This document shows positions 1 to 12,192 of a stretch of 64,000 nt of DNA, piece after piece. Positions within the stretch are counted from its first letter, which is position 1. Every line of letters begins with the position of its first letter. Under the pieces are notes generated by a model. It made no database searches. It worked only from the letters and a program-made list of their open reading frames with translations, and was not told the origin of the DNA. The position numbers were made by a program, and so were the translations under genes. This stretch comes from Schistosoma haematobium (Eukaryota > Platyhelminthes > Trematoda > Strigeidida > Schistosomatidae): assembly GCF_000699445.3 (NCBI RefSeq), contig NC_067196.1, positions 36,538,616 to 36,602,615 of the forward strand, read 5' to 3'.

Positions 1-610
1 ATATCATCCACATACTCAAGGTTGAGAACTCTTTCTCCAGTAAACAGATCCACATCACCATTACTTACATTCATCAGAGCTGTTTCCAGAATGTCATCGA
101 TGGCAAAGTTGAAGAGGAATGGTGAGATTGGGCAACCCTGCCTAACCCCACTACTCGAATGGAACAATGGAGAGAGGTGGTTGTATGCCCTCACTCTGCC
201 TGAGGTGTTTTTATATAGGGCTTTTAGGATGTTAATAAACTTCTCAGGCACACCCTTCTTCAATAGACAATCCCAGAGAACAGTTCTGTCCAACGAATCG
301 AAGGCAGCCCTGATGTCAAGAAACACCACGATTGTTGGCCTTTGAAAAGTATGGCGGTGTTCTAACATTCGGCGGAGGGTGTTGTTACAGGAACGAAGTG
401 AACCCTTTTTAAAGATAAGGACAACTATCGACTCATTCCATGACGTTGGTACACTCTCTAGTTCCCAAACCTTTGTAAACAACGTCGTCAATTCCTTAGT
501 CAAAAAGTCACCACCATCTTTAAAAAGAGCCGGAGGTAAGTCATCTGGGCCAGGTGATTTGTAACGCTTCAAGAGTTGGAGTTCCTTGCGGACTTCCGCC
601 TCATTTGGTG
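1..610 (-). pseudogene. Retrotransposon reverse transcriptase fragment
   Basis: Minus-strand translation shows an RT fingers/palm region: K-S-P-G-P-D-D, then V-F-L-D-I-R-A-A-F-D-S-L-D, then K-G-V-P-E-K-F-I-N, then S-G-V-R-Q-G-C-P-I-S-P-F-L-F, then L-E-Y-V-D-D at the window edge. The family catalyses RNA-templated DNA synthesis. The C-terminal part is outside the window. The frame is offset from the endonuclease ORF, so the element is inactivated. Confidence 0.85.
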
Positions 611-701
611 GATCAGTCGTCACCGGTCATGGAGGGCAGGACAGTCTGACCGATGTTGCCGGAGCAGCAGACCCGTTGAACTGCCTTTCGAAAAGCTCTG
701 C

Positions 702-1751
702 CTATCGTCCAAGACGTCGATGGATGTTAATGATTGGCATCCCATCATCCTCGCAGATTGTTTCACTCACACCAGACTTCTTGCTGCCAGTGGCTCGGAT
801 GAGTTGGATAAGCTTCCGGTAATCACCAGATGCAGCTGCTGCTTCCAACTCATTAGCACGCTCTGACCACCAGGCTTCTCGGTCCTTACGCAAGCTTTGC
901 CCAATTTCCTTACGTAACATCCTTCGTCTTCGGTCAAACTCACAGTCACCCGGAGTAGACCGACGGGCTTCAATGAGTTGTAAGGAACCTGAAGAAACCC
1001 AGTGCTTATAAGCGGGACGTTTCGCGAACCCACAACTGACTGCTCCCGCCATTTTCATGGCGTCATGCAATTGCAACCAATGCTCATCTATGCTTTTCGG
1101 TGGAATGGTAGCTAGCCTAAAAACTAGCTTGGTTCGATACTTACTAGCAACAGACGTTGCAACCAGCTTGCTAACATCAATCCGTTGATGGCGGTCACTT
1201 CGTTGTCCACTGAAAAGTAAGGTAAGATCGGCGCAGACCAAAGCATGGTCAGAGTCCAGACAGGTACTCCAAAAGGAGCGGCAGTCTTGCACACAGCCAC
1301 GCCAGTGGTAGCTGATCGCGATGTGATCAATCTGAGTCCACGCTTGGGATGCAGAGGGAGGACGCCAGGTGGCACATCGGCGATGACTGTGCCGAAAGTT
1401 AGTGCTAACCAGAAACAGGTTGTGGTCTGTGCACAGTTGCAGTAGACGGTCCTCGTTATCTGACCTGCGACCAACGAGTCCCCATCGGCCACTTAAACGA
1501 CTCTCTTCTGTGCCTGGACGCCCGACCTGAGCATTCAAGTCTCCGGCTAGTACTACAATATCTGTCGAACGCACTTTCTGGAGAAGAACAGATAACTGGT
1601 GGTAAAACTCATCCTTGATTGCATCCGGGCTGCAATCTGTCGGGGCATAGGCGATGACGAAAAGACATCGTTTCTCACGCCGATTTCTTCTCACTTTGAT
1701 GGAACGTGGTTTCAGAAAAACTGCTTCAGTACTCATATTCAGTGGAAACAT
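702..1751 (-). pseudogene. Retrotransposon APE endonuclease domain (broken LINE ORF)
   Basis: This 349-codon open stretch is the 5' half of the LINE polyprotein. It contains the A-G-D-L-N-A-Q-V-G motif, an I-D-H-I motif and a D-S-D-H-A-L-V motif. These match the Asn/Asp and final Asp-His catalytic positions of the exonuclease-endonuclease-phosphatase fold that nicks target DNA for target-primed reverse transcription. The apparent start Met lies inside the domain, because more LINE-like sequence continues upstream to about 1800 after an in-frame stop. The frame ends at a stop just before the linker to the RT. The function is inherited from the element; this copy is broken. Confidence 0.85.
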
Positions 1752-1899
1752 ACAATTTTCAACCGGACAGTGACTCGAGAACGTTTAGATACAATCTAAT
1801 TTCCACCAAAGACGAGCCGCTGTATAAGTATAAAAGAGGGTGAATAATGTGGTAAATAATAATACTAATCACTTAATTGCTATTCGAAGCGAGAAAAGT

Positions 1900-2340
1900 A
1901 GTTTCCATAGATATAGGGAGTTCATCATTTGCGTGTGGGCTGTGATACTGCCCGGGTGCCCAGACCGAAGCAGATGGTTATTTTGAGGGGCCACACCCCG
2001 GGCCTTTGACCTAAAGGTCTAACCCACAAGGCAATGGAGCATCGTAAGGAGATGCAGTCCCATGGTAGCCGGTGACCAACGATTGGTTCATACGCCATTT
2101 GTTCCCTCAGGATACTGGTGCCCATGTGCACCATTGATTCGGGATCCGGTTAAAGCGCCGGACATTCGCTTTTCGTCCCCTCATTTTCGTAAACAACACC
2201 CCCGCCACGAGAAGGCAATGAGTAGGACTTCCCTGGCAGAGGCTGTATACGCGTGGCCGTGTGAGAGTATTTCGAGAGGGAGAGCGGACTCTCCCCACTC
2301 TCGGCCGTACCAGGGCATTTGGGGGTCATAATTGTCTATA
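1900..2340 (-). repeat. GC-richer retroelement leader/tail module
   Basis: This block is clearly GC-richer than the surrounding DNA and lies directly upstream of the minus-strand RTE element. About 75 bp (roughly 1922-1995) matches the insert at 52862-52993, which ends in an AATA-type tail. The block is therefore part of a dispersed retroelement and not unique sequence. Short ORFs cover it on both strands but show no recognisable protein. Confidence 0.55.
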
Positions 2341-2440
2341 GTGGAGAAGATTTGTAGCTCAGGTGAATGATTTTGATGGACGTCCACGACCAAACCATCC
2401 AGCTCAGAGAACAAAAATCCATCAAAATATTTGTCTATCC
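2341..2440. repeat. Foldback family A, collapsed copy
   Basis: The two ends read as inverted arms (TTTTGATGGA at about 2372 and TCCATCAAAA at about 2425), with part of the hairpin deleted. The sequence matches the complete foldback copy at 11553-11766. Confidence 0.7.
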
Positions 2441-5071
2441 CTACCACTGAAATGTTTTTGGCGGTTTATCAATAGGTATTGTTTGGTAGATATTGCAGGG
2501 TATTTATTTTGGAAAAAAGCGTAGAATTTTGACTTTGTTCTTTACCATTAACATCTTTGGGTGAACTTAGAAACTCTTAAACGTACATAGACCTCTGTAA
2601 AACATTGTTTTAAATGTACTTAATATTCCGAGGAGTTGATAAATTCACGTTCTATGTTGTTTTTTACTTAAAAATTAAATTTGAGCTTATTTGAAGACCC
2701 TGTAACATTGACTTTCATCTTGTTAGTATTAATTTAAACTATATAGTGAGAGTTATACTGGTTAACCCGATACCTCTAAGTATACACTCGCAACTCATTA
2801 TTTTCTAAGTTTTAACTAAAATAAGTGGCAGTTCAACTTTAACGTGCTTTCATATCATTTCACAGTCAACTACTGTTTGCATCATCGTTTGTCAATTAAC
2901 AGCTTGGTTGAAGAAAAAGGAATAGTCGTTAATTACTGATTATTGGAATTGAAGCTGCTTCTCAACTCATTTCATTAAAGACACAAAACTACTGACTTAA
3001 ACATAAACCTAATATCTTTCAATGTATTATTTTTTCAAAATACCTTCTCATCATTCAGTTTCTTTAACTCTCCATAATTTTATCACATTGTCTTGCATGT
3101 TACATATTTAAGCAATCATATTGGACAAGGTATTTACTTGTTTTTATTGAAGAATAGTCATTCATTTTTGTTGAATAGTTCAATTTACTCTAATTAATTC
3201 CGTAAATACCAATGGAATAAGGGAAATGTAAACAGCTCACATTCAGTAAATATTAGTATTCATTACATTATGATGAATCATTTACGAAATCATTACAAAT
3301 ATATTTTACCAATATATAGCTTTATCTATATTTTCCCCTACATCTACCACTGTAATTCAGTTTGCCTCTTTGAATAAATGAATGTCAAATATGTGAGTAA
3401 ATTAGAAACCATTTGAAGTGTGTTTATTATTATCCAAATACTCCTGATCATAGTATTACACGACTTATCTATTAACATGAACACAATATTATAATAAGTT
3501 CAAACTATAGAGATAAATGATTTAGTTTGTAATCTTTATGCTCTTTTAACTGCTTTTAAAAAACTGGATACTCTTTTTCGGATTGTAACTGATTTTTGAA
3601 TCATTAAAGAGGAATAATATATATTATTCCTCTTTAATGACTAACATTAACTCGGCGCCCAAATATTGTGAAACTATTCGTTCAAATTTAGACGAAAGTT
3701 CTTATTTATGATTTCTGAATGTTTGTTTTCCAGCATGTTTCAATAATTGATTGTGTTTTGTAACTGAAGGTCTCTAAAATATTAACCTCTAACCATGTGA
3801 ATCAGTTTAAAGTGTCTAGTAGGTTCAATTAATTATTTCTTATTGGTTAATAATAAAAGTTTCTTGTTTGGTATTATCGTTTACCGACTACTAAATATTG
3901 ATTAGTAGTATCCATTTACATCAATAAATGTTTTTATTTTCGTGTTGTGAATGATAGCACAAGAAAATCATATATTTGATCTGAGCACTGTAACTTCCAG
4001 AAGAAACTGAAATAATCTTATGTAACTGTAAGTTTCTCATTTTAAACAGGGTATATTTTCGTACGCTCGGCTTAAATGAAATGTCTCTTAGTATGTCGTA
4101 GGTCTGTTGCTATAAAATCCATACTCATGGAGAAATTGGACAACTGTTTAAATGACAAGATGGATTCAAACATTCCTATTGTTATGTAAAACCATAACCT
4201 ATTAGATTATACAGTCGATGAGTATGATTCAAAGCTTTTACAAAATATGGTTTGGTGTACAGCTACCTAGATATATCCAATGCAGTGAATACTTAAAATG
4301 ATTTATGACTGTCCAATATTTTATGGCCTGTTGTTCAAACAGTAAACTAGACCATTCTATTTACTAACCAAATTTATTCCCGTGTGATTTATTTCAGTCC
4401 TCAAAAAAAGAATCAATCTTGGTATGATGATTCGGATAAGATATGGAAGCTAAAAAATTCAAGATGATGAGATTGATAAAAGTTCTGAATTCTGAAGACT
4501 TCAAACGATGTTTCAAACAATGTAAAAGAATATGAAACAAGTATACTGGCGGATTATTTTAAAGGAAGTAGGGTTGATGTACCATAAATTTTGCAAAATA
4601 GGTTAATTTGTGTCAAACATTATAGCTTACCTGTTAATTGTTATCAAACGCGTTATTCTAATACATGCTTGTGAGCAACTTAAAGAATGATACAGACATC
4701 ACTTATCGAAAAGAAACTGTACACTAATAATTAGATTACTTTTAATGTAAAATAGCACCAAACTGTTTAGGTTTGAAACGCTAAAAGTATTTAGTCTAAG
4801 CCTAAATGAATGATTGAATTTTATTGTTAAAATATGAGTATGTAACGGACAAAAGTTTAAAGGATGTGTGTTATTTATATTAAAACCTTCCTGTCAGTCA
4901 TCTTTTTACATGAAATCAAACTGCGTAGGCATGTGTGCCTAAAAGTAAGATAAACGACATTTAGAAATACTGCATTTACATAACTTCATATTACCAATGT
5001 CGAGGTGGGTAGAATAAATGGAGGCGTGTAACATAAACTAGGAAATATTGATTTTCAGAACTATGCAGATG

Positions 5072-5073
<2 letters not shown>
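2441..5073. other. AT-rich gene-free stretch
   Basis: I see no exon, RNA gene or recognisable mobile element here apart from the palindrome at 3601-3640. The sequence is AT-rich with dense stops in all frames. Confidence 0.6.
3601..3640. repeat. Perfect 40-bp palindrome
   Basis: The 20 bases 3601-3620 are the exact reverse complement of 3621-3640, with no spacer. The outer halves are TCATTAAAGAGGAATAAT and its complement. It can form a cruciform or an RNA hairpin. No surrounding element is evident. Confidence 0.95.

Positions 5074-5121
<48 letters not shown>
5074..5121. repeat. (TA)n microsatellite
   Basis: About 24 uninterrupted TA dinucleotides. Confidence 0.97.
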
Positions 5122-5125
<4 letters not shown>

Positions 5126-6620
5126 TATGTAACGCTATCAGTAGATGAATGTTGGTATTTATTGTTCGTTGAAAAATAAACGTACAGTAGACGGATCGTA
5201 GACATAAACATTGGTCGAGATTTTATTTTACCAATGGTCTAAGCTTCATCCCATTTAAGAAAATGAAATTTCCTATTAATATTCAACGTTAAGTTTTTAT
5301 ACAATCATCTTAATTCTTCATTTAATTTGTGATTGGTTTTTAAAAGTAGATATTTATATACAGTAAATAAATAGTTTTGGTTATTTTTTAGAGATGGACA
5401 ATAAAGAGCAAATAAAAATGGTGTTATTATCCTGCATTAGTTACTAATTTACTGATATAGTATGACTTTGAAACGTCTTGGGTTTAGACATTACAACGTT
5501 TATATACTGTTTGTAGGAACAGTATTGTTCCTCTAGACGTGAATATACCCTGTTAAACAAATTTTGTTCGTATCACTTAGTTTATTTACACACATTGTGC
5601 CCTGATAACATTAAGGATGGATCATTTAGAATAAAAATGTACATACAAGATTTGTTTTAAAAATCCTTCACAATTAGCTTATCAAGAAGCTGATAAAAGC
5701 CATTACAAATGTTTATTGAAGCTTATATTTTATTTAATAACAACACTAAGATCAGGAATTTAATGGAATTATATAAAACTAATACAAACATTCATGTCAA
5801 TCAGATATCTCTGTGTAGAATCAAGTGGTCTGAGTCATACAGTTAATTTTTGAGTTCATCCAAATAAGTTAGGCAAAGTAACCAGAAAGCTTTTTTATCC
5901 ATTTTTGTATATTGTACGTAGAGGATACCGGCACCTCTTTCACTTATCTTTTAACATGAGTTATTTAGAATCAGATAAATGTTCGTTCAACTACAGGATT
6001 CACTGATATTCTAATGTGTTAATTTGGTACCCCATAAACGACACGTTTCGATAAAATATGTCCCTTTCTCCTATTATGCATCCAGTGTATTCATTGTCAA
6101 CAACCAGCCTTGTGTGCGTCATAATGTGCATACGAACTCCGAAATGTCGTAATCTGTTAGAATAGTTCAGCTATTCAAAGATAGATTCATTATTAATTAT
6201 AATATAGTACATTTTGTGATAAACTGATACCAACTGTGATCTATTGGAAACAAGGCAGCACGAAACAGTTCTTTATGTCAAAATAAACACAAGTGATTTT
6301 TCTGTATGGTTTTCTGTACACTTCTGAATAAGTTGCGTGTTATTTTCAGCATGTGTGAGGTCGCGAATGTAGATTGTTAGGAAGTCCCAAACGGAAATTG
6401 AGGATTAAGTCAGGGCTTTTTAGCTTTCCAAATTTCTATGGATGATTCCAGTCTGATGTGAAAATTACTCGAGAAGTTTGATACATTTTGACAAAACCAA
6501 ATAGGTAAATATGTTCCATCTATTGAATCTAAAACTAAACGGAACCAGAATATGATATATCCCTATATTATGAAGGCTCAATCATTTGTCAAAAATTAAG
6601 TACTTTTTCATTTTACACTT
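5122..6620. other. AT-rich gene-free stretch
   Basis: I found no supported gene or repeat here. Confidence 0.55.
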
Positions 6621-6623
6621 ATT

Positions 6624-7015
6624 ATTATTATTGGCTTTATTCAATTCTATTTTTTGGTATAATATATAGTTCTCAGCACAGAGTATTTCAACAAGTTTTC
6701 TTTTCTTATTTCTTGATCGATCCTGATAATAAATATTGAGTGATCACCGATATGCTGTTATCAGTTCTGGCATCGACATCTGAATAATGTTCATTCTTTT
6801 CAGTGCATATTTCCAGCCATCACAAAGTCGCTGATTGTACTTTTTTGTAACTTGTACAGCGAAAGATCGTAAACTTTTCATAAACGCACCTGACTAGGTT
6901 ATGCGATTAAAAGACATAATGATGTGTTAAAACAAACAAACGAAACAGATAACTTGTTGAAATATCTAGAGAGCAGAAACAAGTAGCGCAGATATTCAAG
7001 CAGGCCGCCATTCCA
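6624..7015 (-). repeat. Non-LTR retrotransposon 3'-end remnant, copy 1
   Basis: This segment aligns by eye along its whole length with 33347-33695. On the minus strand it ends in AATAAA followed by a TAA-type repeat tail, which is typical of a LINE 3' end. Shared landmarks are GATAACTTGTTGAAATATCT and the end near AAGCAGGCCGCC. No intact protein is visible. Confidence 0.65.
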
Positions 7016-7313
7016 TCAAAAAGGAGATTCATCACGTAACAATAACACTCTAAATCAATTAACTAATATTCATACGGTTGTATATATACATGTTAGTTTT
7101 ATTCTTATTATTTAATTAAGATTAGACTTGTATACGAATTTTTTTATTCTTTCTAATTTATAGGTCACACTTGTTTTATGATTCACAATATTTCAACATT
7201 TTCATCTGTAGATATATTTATCCGTCAGTTCAATGACTCAATATCATAGTACTCATCTTGATATTTATCAAATCGATATTCAGAATATTGATACAACTTA
7301 CTTAATAGATGAG

Positions 7314-7480
7314 TTTATGAGTCAATTGAAGCTACACCACGATGGAAAACCTGGAATCACTGGACGGGCGGGAACCGTGGATGCGCACTGCTGAGTAGTA
7401 CTATACTAGGACAAAACAACTGTCCAGTGCTCCCAGGTTTTCCATGGTGGTCTAGCTTCAACTGACTCATGAATTCATCC
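7314..7480. repeat. SINE type 2, tail-to-tail foldback copy
   Basis: The right part (about 7370-7475, +) is the 3' half of the type 2 SINE: a hammerhead-like segment followed by the conserved 3' end around GGTCTAGCTTCAA. The left part (about 7318-7363) is an inverted copy of the same 3' end, so the whole forms a hairpin with arms of about 50 bp. In the ribozyme-like segment the helix I halves GCACTG and CAGTGC remain complementary. The core reads CTGAGTA in place of CTGANGA, and the GAAA box is AAAA, so the copy should be inactive. Confidence 0.8.
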
Positions 7481-8049
7481 ATTAAATTACTACAATATCC
7501 ACGAAATCCCTCTCTGATTACAATTTATTTCTTTAAATATAAAGTTTGTTACTTTGAGTTGTACTATAATTTAAAACTTGAGTTTTGTCTCAAACTTATC
7601 AATTCATTAGTAATTAAACAACAGTTACTCATGATACTCATCTTTTAAAAAGATCATACATTCTTCTTACTGCATTATTGTTTGGATATTTATAGAAATA
7701 ACCATGATTGGAAGATAATTAAAAAAAATAAATACATTAAATCTACAGTAAATTAATTTCATTTAAATGACATATGCATAGTGTGAAGTTTACCTCATCA
7801 TTATTGGTGAAATAGTAGTACTGTAAATAATTCAATCAGTTTTGAACTAATTTCAATTTGTCATTTATTGTTTTGTACATCACCTACTAGGTTAACCTTA
7901 AAATCTCTTACTAGAACATCAGACAATTTTCAGGGTTAAGAAATAAAACTCCCCAAAATGTTTACACATTACATTTAAGAACAGTACAGAACTAATAAAT
8001 CAAAAATTGTTATTATATAATGTTATGACTTTAAGTTGTGGTCGATTTT

Positions 8050-8415
8050 TACCCTGTGCTAATTGTTGTGTCCTTGACTGGAAAATTAGAGAGCAGCGTA
8101 CTTATCGATCGATTACAGTGACACGTAAACACGAACGGACGGCCTAGAGTCTCGATTGGTCTCGCTTCCCTGTCTAGCCCAGTCAGTTGAGTCCAGAACA
8201 CAAGTCACAGCCTCGGAGATATGAATCATTATATTTCAAACATACTCTATTTATATACTAACCAAGCATACCACATCGTACCATAAAATAAAAAACAACA
8301 TTTTGTACAATATTCAACAAGTGAACAGATATCGACCAATAGGAAATGTCCATTTAAAGTCCAAGGACACCATTGGACTTAACATGATAATTATTGGTCT
8401 ATTCCTCCGCATCCA
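8050..8415. repeat. Candidate solo LTR or other GC-rich insert
   Basis: A GC-richer island sits in AT-rich DNA. It starts near TGTGTCCTTG and ends near CAAGGACAC, which is an inverted pair. It contains a TATA-like run and an AATAAA-like cluster around 8283-8292. This is compatible with a solo LTR, but I could not find a matching 4-6 bp target duplication, so the class is uncertain. Confidence 0.3.
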
Positions 8416-9754
8416 CAACATATAACTACAAAGGTTAGGAGAAATTTTATTAGCAACCTGACAGCAGTTGAAAAGTCATCGAAAACTACTGAGTACTAGA
8501 TAGTTGTTTTGTCCTAATTAGTCAAAAAAAAATACACAAATAAACAAACAAATGGCGACGCTTTGATCATAAAATATTTGACAAGTCTTTTTTTAAATGA
8601 TCCACATGTTCTGTGACATTTAGTAACTGTTTTTTTTAATATTTAGTCTACCTTTTCTAAATGTCAAAAGTTGGCAATAACAATCATAATGAACAGAGGA
8701 GAAATTTGGAATTCATTATAAGTTATTTGTCCAACCACACTTTTCATCGGAAACCAATTGTATTATTATCATCCCATGTCACTTGTGATATTTTTTACAA
8801 AAAGTGAGACGAACAAATAAAGAAAATCCAGCTAGTATTAAGTTTGATATTGTATCCAGGACATATCACAGGGACAAATGTGATGGAAGATTAACTTAAA
8901 TCAGTATACTGTATACGATGTGATTGGGAAATCATACTAAACTCATCTATTTACTTCCATATTCAATCCTGTAAAAGTGTTTTCTACTAAAATCAATAAA
9001 TCATAATATAACTTAGTTGTAAGTAAAGTTAATTGTTTGAATATATTAACCACATTTTAAAAATAACTTACAGGGATATTGTTAAAAACGGATATGTGCT
9101 TTTATATTGTGATGAGACTGTAGTGGTTGGTCCTATGTCGAGCCCACATAGTTTATTCTGGTTTCTGGATGGGCCAATTTATCCATTCTTCTTGAGTTCA
9201 TATTTTGACCTTGTTAATTATTCACATATCAACCTTGACTATTTTTATATGAGTGTCTGGGTGTACACTTCTTATCCTATTCATCACATGTCTGTAATTG
9301 ATTTTTGTGTGGTTATTGATATCGATTAACTCTTGATTAAATGGAGTTGGCTCATTTTCCTTCTCCAGTGAACGTCATTTCGCTTGGCTCTCTTCTCCTC
9401 ATTTTGTTCCTCTGATTGTCTGTCCAGATCAATGAGTGTACAAAATATATGTATTGAAACATCCATTCTCGTATTTGACTTATTTAATTATGTTATTCCC
9501 TAACGCGATTTAAGTCAATCATTCTATACGAGGATAGACGACATGAATATTTCAATAGCAATTAATCATACGATATAACTGGAGTTAGATATGGGGCCAC
9601 TAAAAGATAGCAGGAATAAGTGAATAATCATTAGTCGTTCTATTAACTTTAGTTTCGTCTTTAATTATTAATTCATTAATTGACAAATAATTCAAAATCA
9701 TACTATTTTGCCTTGACATCAACTTCTAGTAAAATGTTTATTAATGAAGTTGGA
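8416..9754. other. Gene-free stretch
   Basis: The longest open stretch (9033-9329, +) has no recognisable domain or splice context and is probably chance. Nothing else is supported. Confidence 0.5.
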
Positions 9755-9900
9755 TTGTGGCTGGTAATGTAATCCAAGAGGTATGTTTCAGCCCATTTGG
9801 GACCCATCAATCAGATGTACCTGAATTCCGATGACGATGTTTATGCTGAGACTCAAACCCAGTATTTATTACTCCTTCGTCAAACATAAGTATGGATTTG
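9755..9900 (-). repeat. SM-alpha-type SINE with decayed hammerhead
   Basis: The minus strand follows the SM-alpha order: tRNA-like B box (GGTTTGAGTC-like), the spacer with GATGTTTA, then a hammerhead-like segment. The core reads TTGATGG in place of CTGANGA. The GAAA box survives, but the cleavage triplet is lost. It is an old, inactive copy. The best copy for comparison is at 25713-26046. Confidence 0.7.
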
Positions 9901-11539
9901 ACTCCAACATGTGTATACTACTATTTACTTAAAAGTGCTCAACTTCTAAAACAAGTCTGGTTAATCATCCCACCCTAAGTGTAAAGCCGAAACATTCTAT
10001 TCAATTATAAATGCTAAATTAGCTTTATCAATACTACTTAGCGAAATATAAGCGATTTTTTGGACAATGTAGTACTTCAAATGCTTTATTTACTCGTTTA
10101 TTAGCTTTTTATCACATAAATTAAGGAAACATCGAAAGTAAGACTTCTGATTGAAATAAGTCAGTTTACAAAAACAAAATTAGGATGAAAAATATATGAC
10201 ATAAACAGTTAATAAACATAAGCTTCGACTAGTAAGTAATCATTTATTAATAGGCAATATTCTAAACTTTAGAAAGTATATAGTCAATTGTTATTGACTA
10301 TGTTAACAATCGATACACATATGATGATTTTATATTTCTCTAAAACTTAGATATTATCATTATATGACTGTGAGAAAAGCACAATTTGTGACCTATTTGT
10401 GTCCGTGTATCCACGTGTTCTGTGTATATGTATCTTGTGTGTCTGTATAACTATGATTATTGTCAACTAATGTGTGCGTTCATCTTTAATGTGAAATAGG
10501 ATTGTCTAAAACAATTCCGTATATTGATAATTTCGCAAGCACATATATTTGTGTAGGCAAAATAAATGCGTAGGTGGTAGTAATGATGCTTCTATAATTT
10601 GTTACTTATTAATATGGTGCTTGTCGTTATTATAAAATGCATCGCAACATCAAGGCTAGGGAAATAAGTGGAAGTAACAGCAGCAGTATTAGTGGTAATA
10701 GTAATGGATAGAAAACATGATAGGTTTAAAGCAAAAAAGGGATAGAAGATTCATCTGCCTTCTTATTATCAACTTGTATTTTATTTGATAGAATATTGTT
10801 ACTAGCATCAGTCAAACAGAGAAATAGTGTTAATTAATAGTGGCATTAAAAAAATTCTATAATTACACTATACTTTCTAACTTACTGTGACTATCAGTTG
10901 GACAAATTCTGTTATTTTTTTAATCATTATTCAATCAATATAATTCATCTTACTATAGTTGGATCCATTTATTGTAATTTTCTTCGAAACTAATTAAAAT
11001 AGTATATACACATATAAACAACAACAAAATCTTTTTTGACATATATTTCCTTTTATTAGTTACTCATTACTTTTCATATTTGTCAAATCTTCACCAGTAT
11101 TACATCAGATTGTTTTTTATCCATAAATCTCACTAATATTGACTAATCATCTTATCTATTTATTGAAAATACCTTCATCATTGACTGAATAATGCCAACT
11201 GTTAAAACGGAAAATAACGTAAGTGTTAATATGAATAGTTTCTTTTTTATATAATGTGAAATTGTATTAAGGAGATATTAAAACTTTATCCATATTCACT
11301 CGCTGAATAAGTTTGAAATATGATTTATCAAATGATCAAAACAAAGTTTAAGTGAACGAACAGAGTTTACAGCTTGACAACCATTGTGGTTGAACATTAT
11401 CAACGCTAACCATTAATACATTTTGTTGTTTAGACTAATAAAAAGTGAACACTAACTTGTTATTTGATTTCTTTTGACCAAAAAAAACCTTTGATACACA
11501 AAGTGCATCATAAAGTATAGATTTATGGACATTCTTAGT
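9901..11539. other. AT-rich gene-free stretch
   Basis: No gene, RNA or mobile element could be supported. Confidence 0.5.
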
Positions 11540-11779
11540 ACTATTTACATATTTTGATGGAGTTTTGTTCTCTGAGCTGGATGGTTTGGTCGTGGAGCTT
11601 TCATCGTTCTTCTGAACGACATCATCAGCACAAACTTCTATCTGAAGTTTGTGCTGATGATGTCGTTCAGAAGAACGATGAAAGCTCCACGACCAAACCA
11701 TCCAGCTCAGAGAACAAAACTCCATCAAAATCATCCACCTGAGCTACAAATCTTCTCCACCATCTCACTATTTACATAT
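11540..11779. mobile_element. Foldback retroposon family A, perfect hairpin with 13-nt TSD
   Basis: The insert 11553-11766 consists of a left arm 11553-11638, a 5-nt centre 11639-11643, and a right arm 11644-11729 that is the exact reverse complement of the left. A 37-nt single-copy tail follows and ends near CCACCATCTC. It is flanked by the direct repeat ACTATTTACATAT at 11540-11552 and 11767-11779. A 13-nt duplication is typical of target-primed retroposition, not of cut-and-paste transposition. Identical short ORFs appear on both strands only because of the palindrome. Related copies lie near 2341, 20885, 30305, 38620 and 46333. Confidence 0.92.
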
Positions 11780-12192
11780 ATTTCTGAGAGGTATTAAAGT
11801 TAGTTGCACCCTTTGAAATAATTCATATCACATAAGTTTAACATATATGTAGTGTCTAGATCATTATCTGTTCTATCAAAATTAGAAGATCGGTGTAGAA
11901 ATGTTATGACTGATCTGTATTTTAGTATTACAGATTAATAAACATTGTTCCACAGATCCATTTGACAAATGCTTAGTTGTATATGACACAGAATGTACAT
12001 AACAAACAGAACGTTTTCTATCTCTGTGACATATGAGCCATGATATCTGTATAATATTGTTTTGCTAAAGGATTCATTTATCTGCTTAGAGAGTAATTAA
12101 TTTCTTCATTCGTTCAAAAAGTTTTTTGGAGACTTCATAATATCAAGAATTTTCATAAAAGTTTTAATCCATTATAATTTTCCTATAATTAA
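11780..12192. other. Gene-free stretch
   Basis: AT-rich sequence with nothing supported. Confidence 0.5.

Larger units (their letters stand above)
1..1800 (-). mobile_element. RTE-type non-LTR retrotransposon, degraded, runs off left edge
   Basis: Read on the minus strand, this block encodes an APE-type endonuclease followed by a reverse transcriptase, the order expected of RTE-clade LINEs such as the SR2 type of Schistosoma. The endonuclease part is one open frame at 1751-702. The RT part follows in a shifted frame from about 610 to 1 and leaves the window at its catalytic Y-V-D-D motif (14-3). The RT carries SPGPDD, an A-F/L-D-S-L-D motif and a GVRQGCPISPFLFN stretch. At least one frameshift near 700 breaks the polyprotein, so the copy is not expected to be mobile. 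Its 3' end lies outside the window. Confidence 0.9.

Noticed and set aside
9033..9329. 98-codon ORF
   Set aside because: No recognisable motif, no splice sites, AT-rich aromatic-heavy translation typical of chance ORFs here.
11435..11742. Two ORFs on opposite strands with nearly the same protein
   Set aside because: They are the two arms of the perfect palindrome read in both directions, not coding genes.
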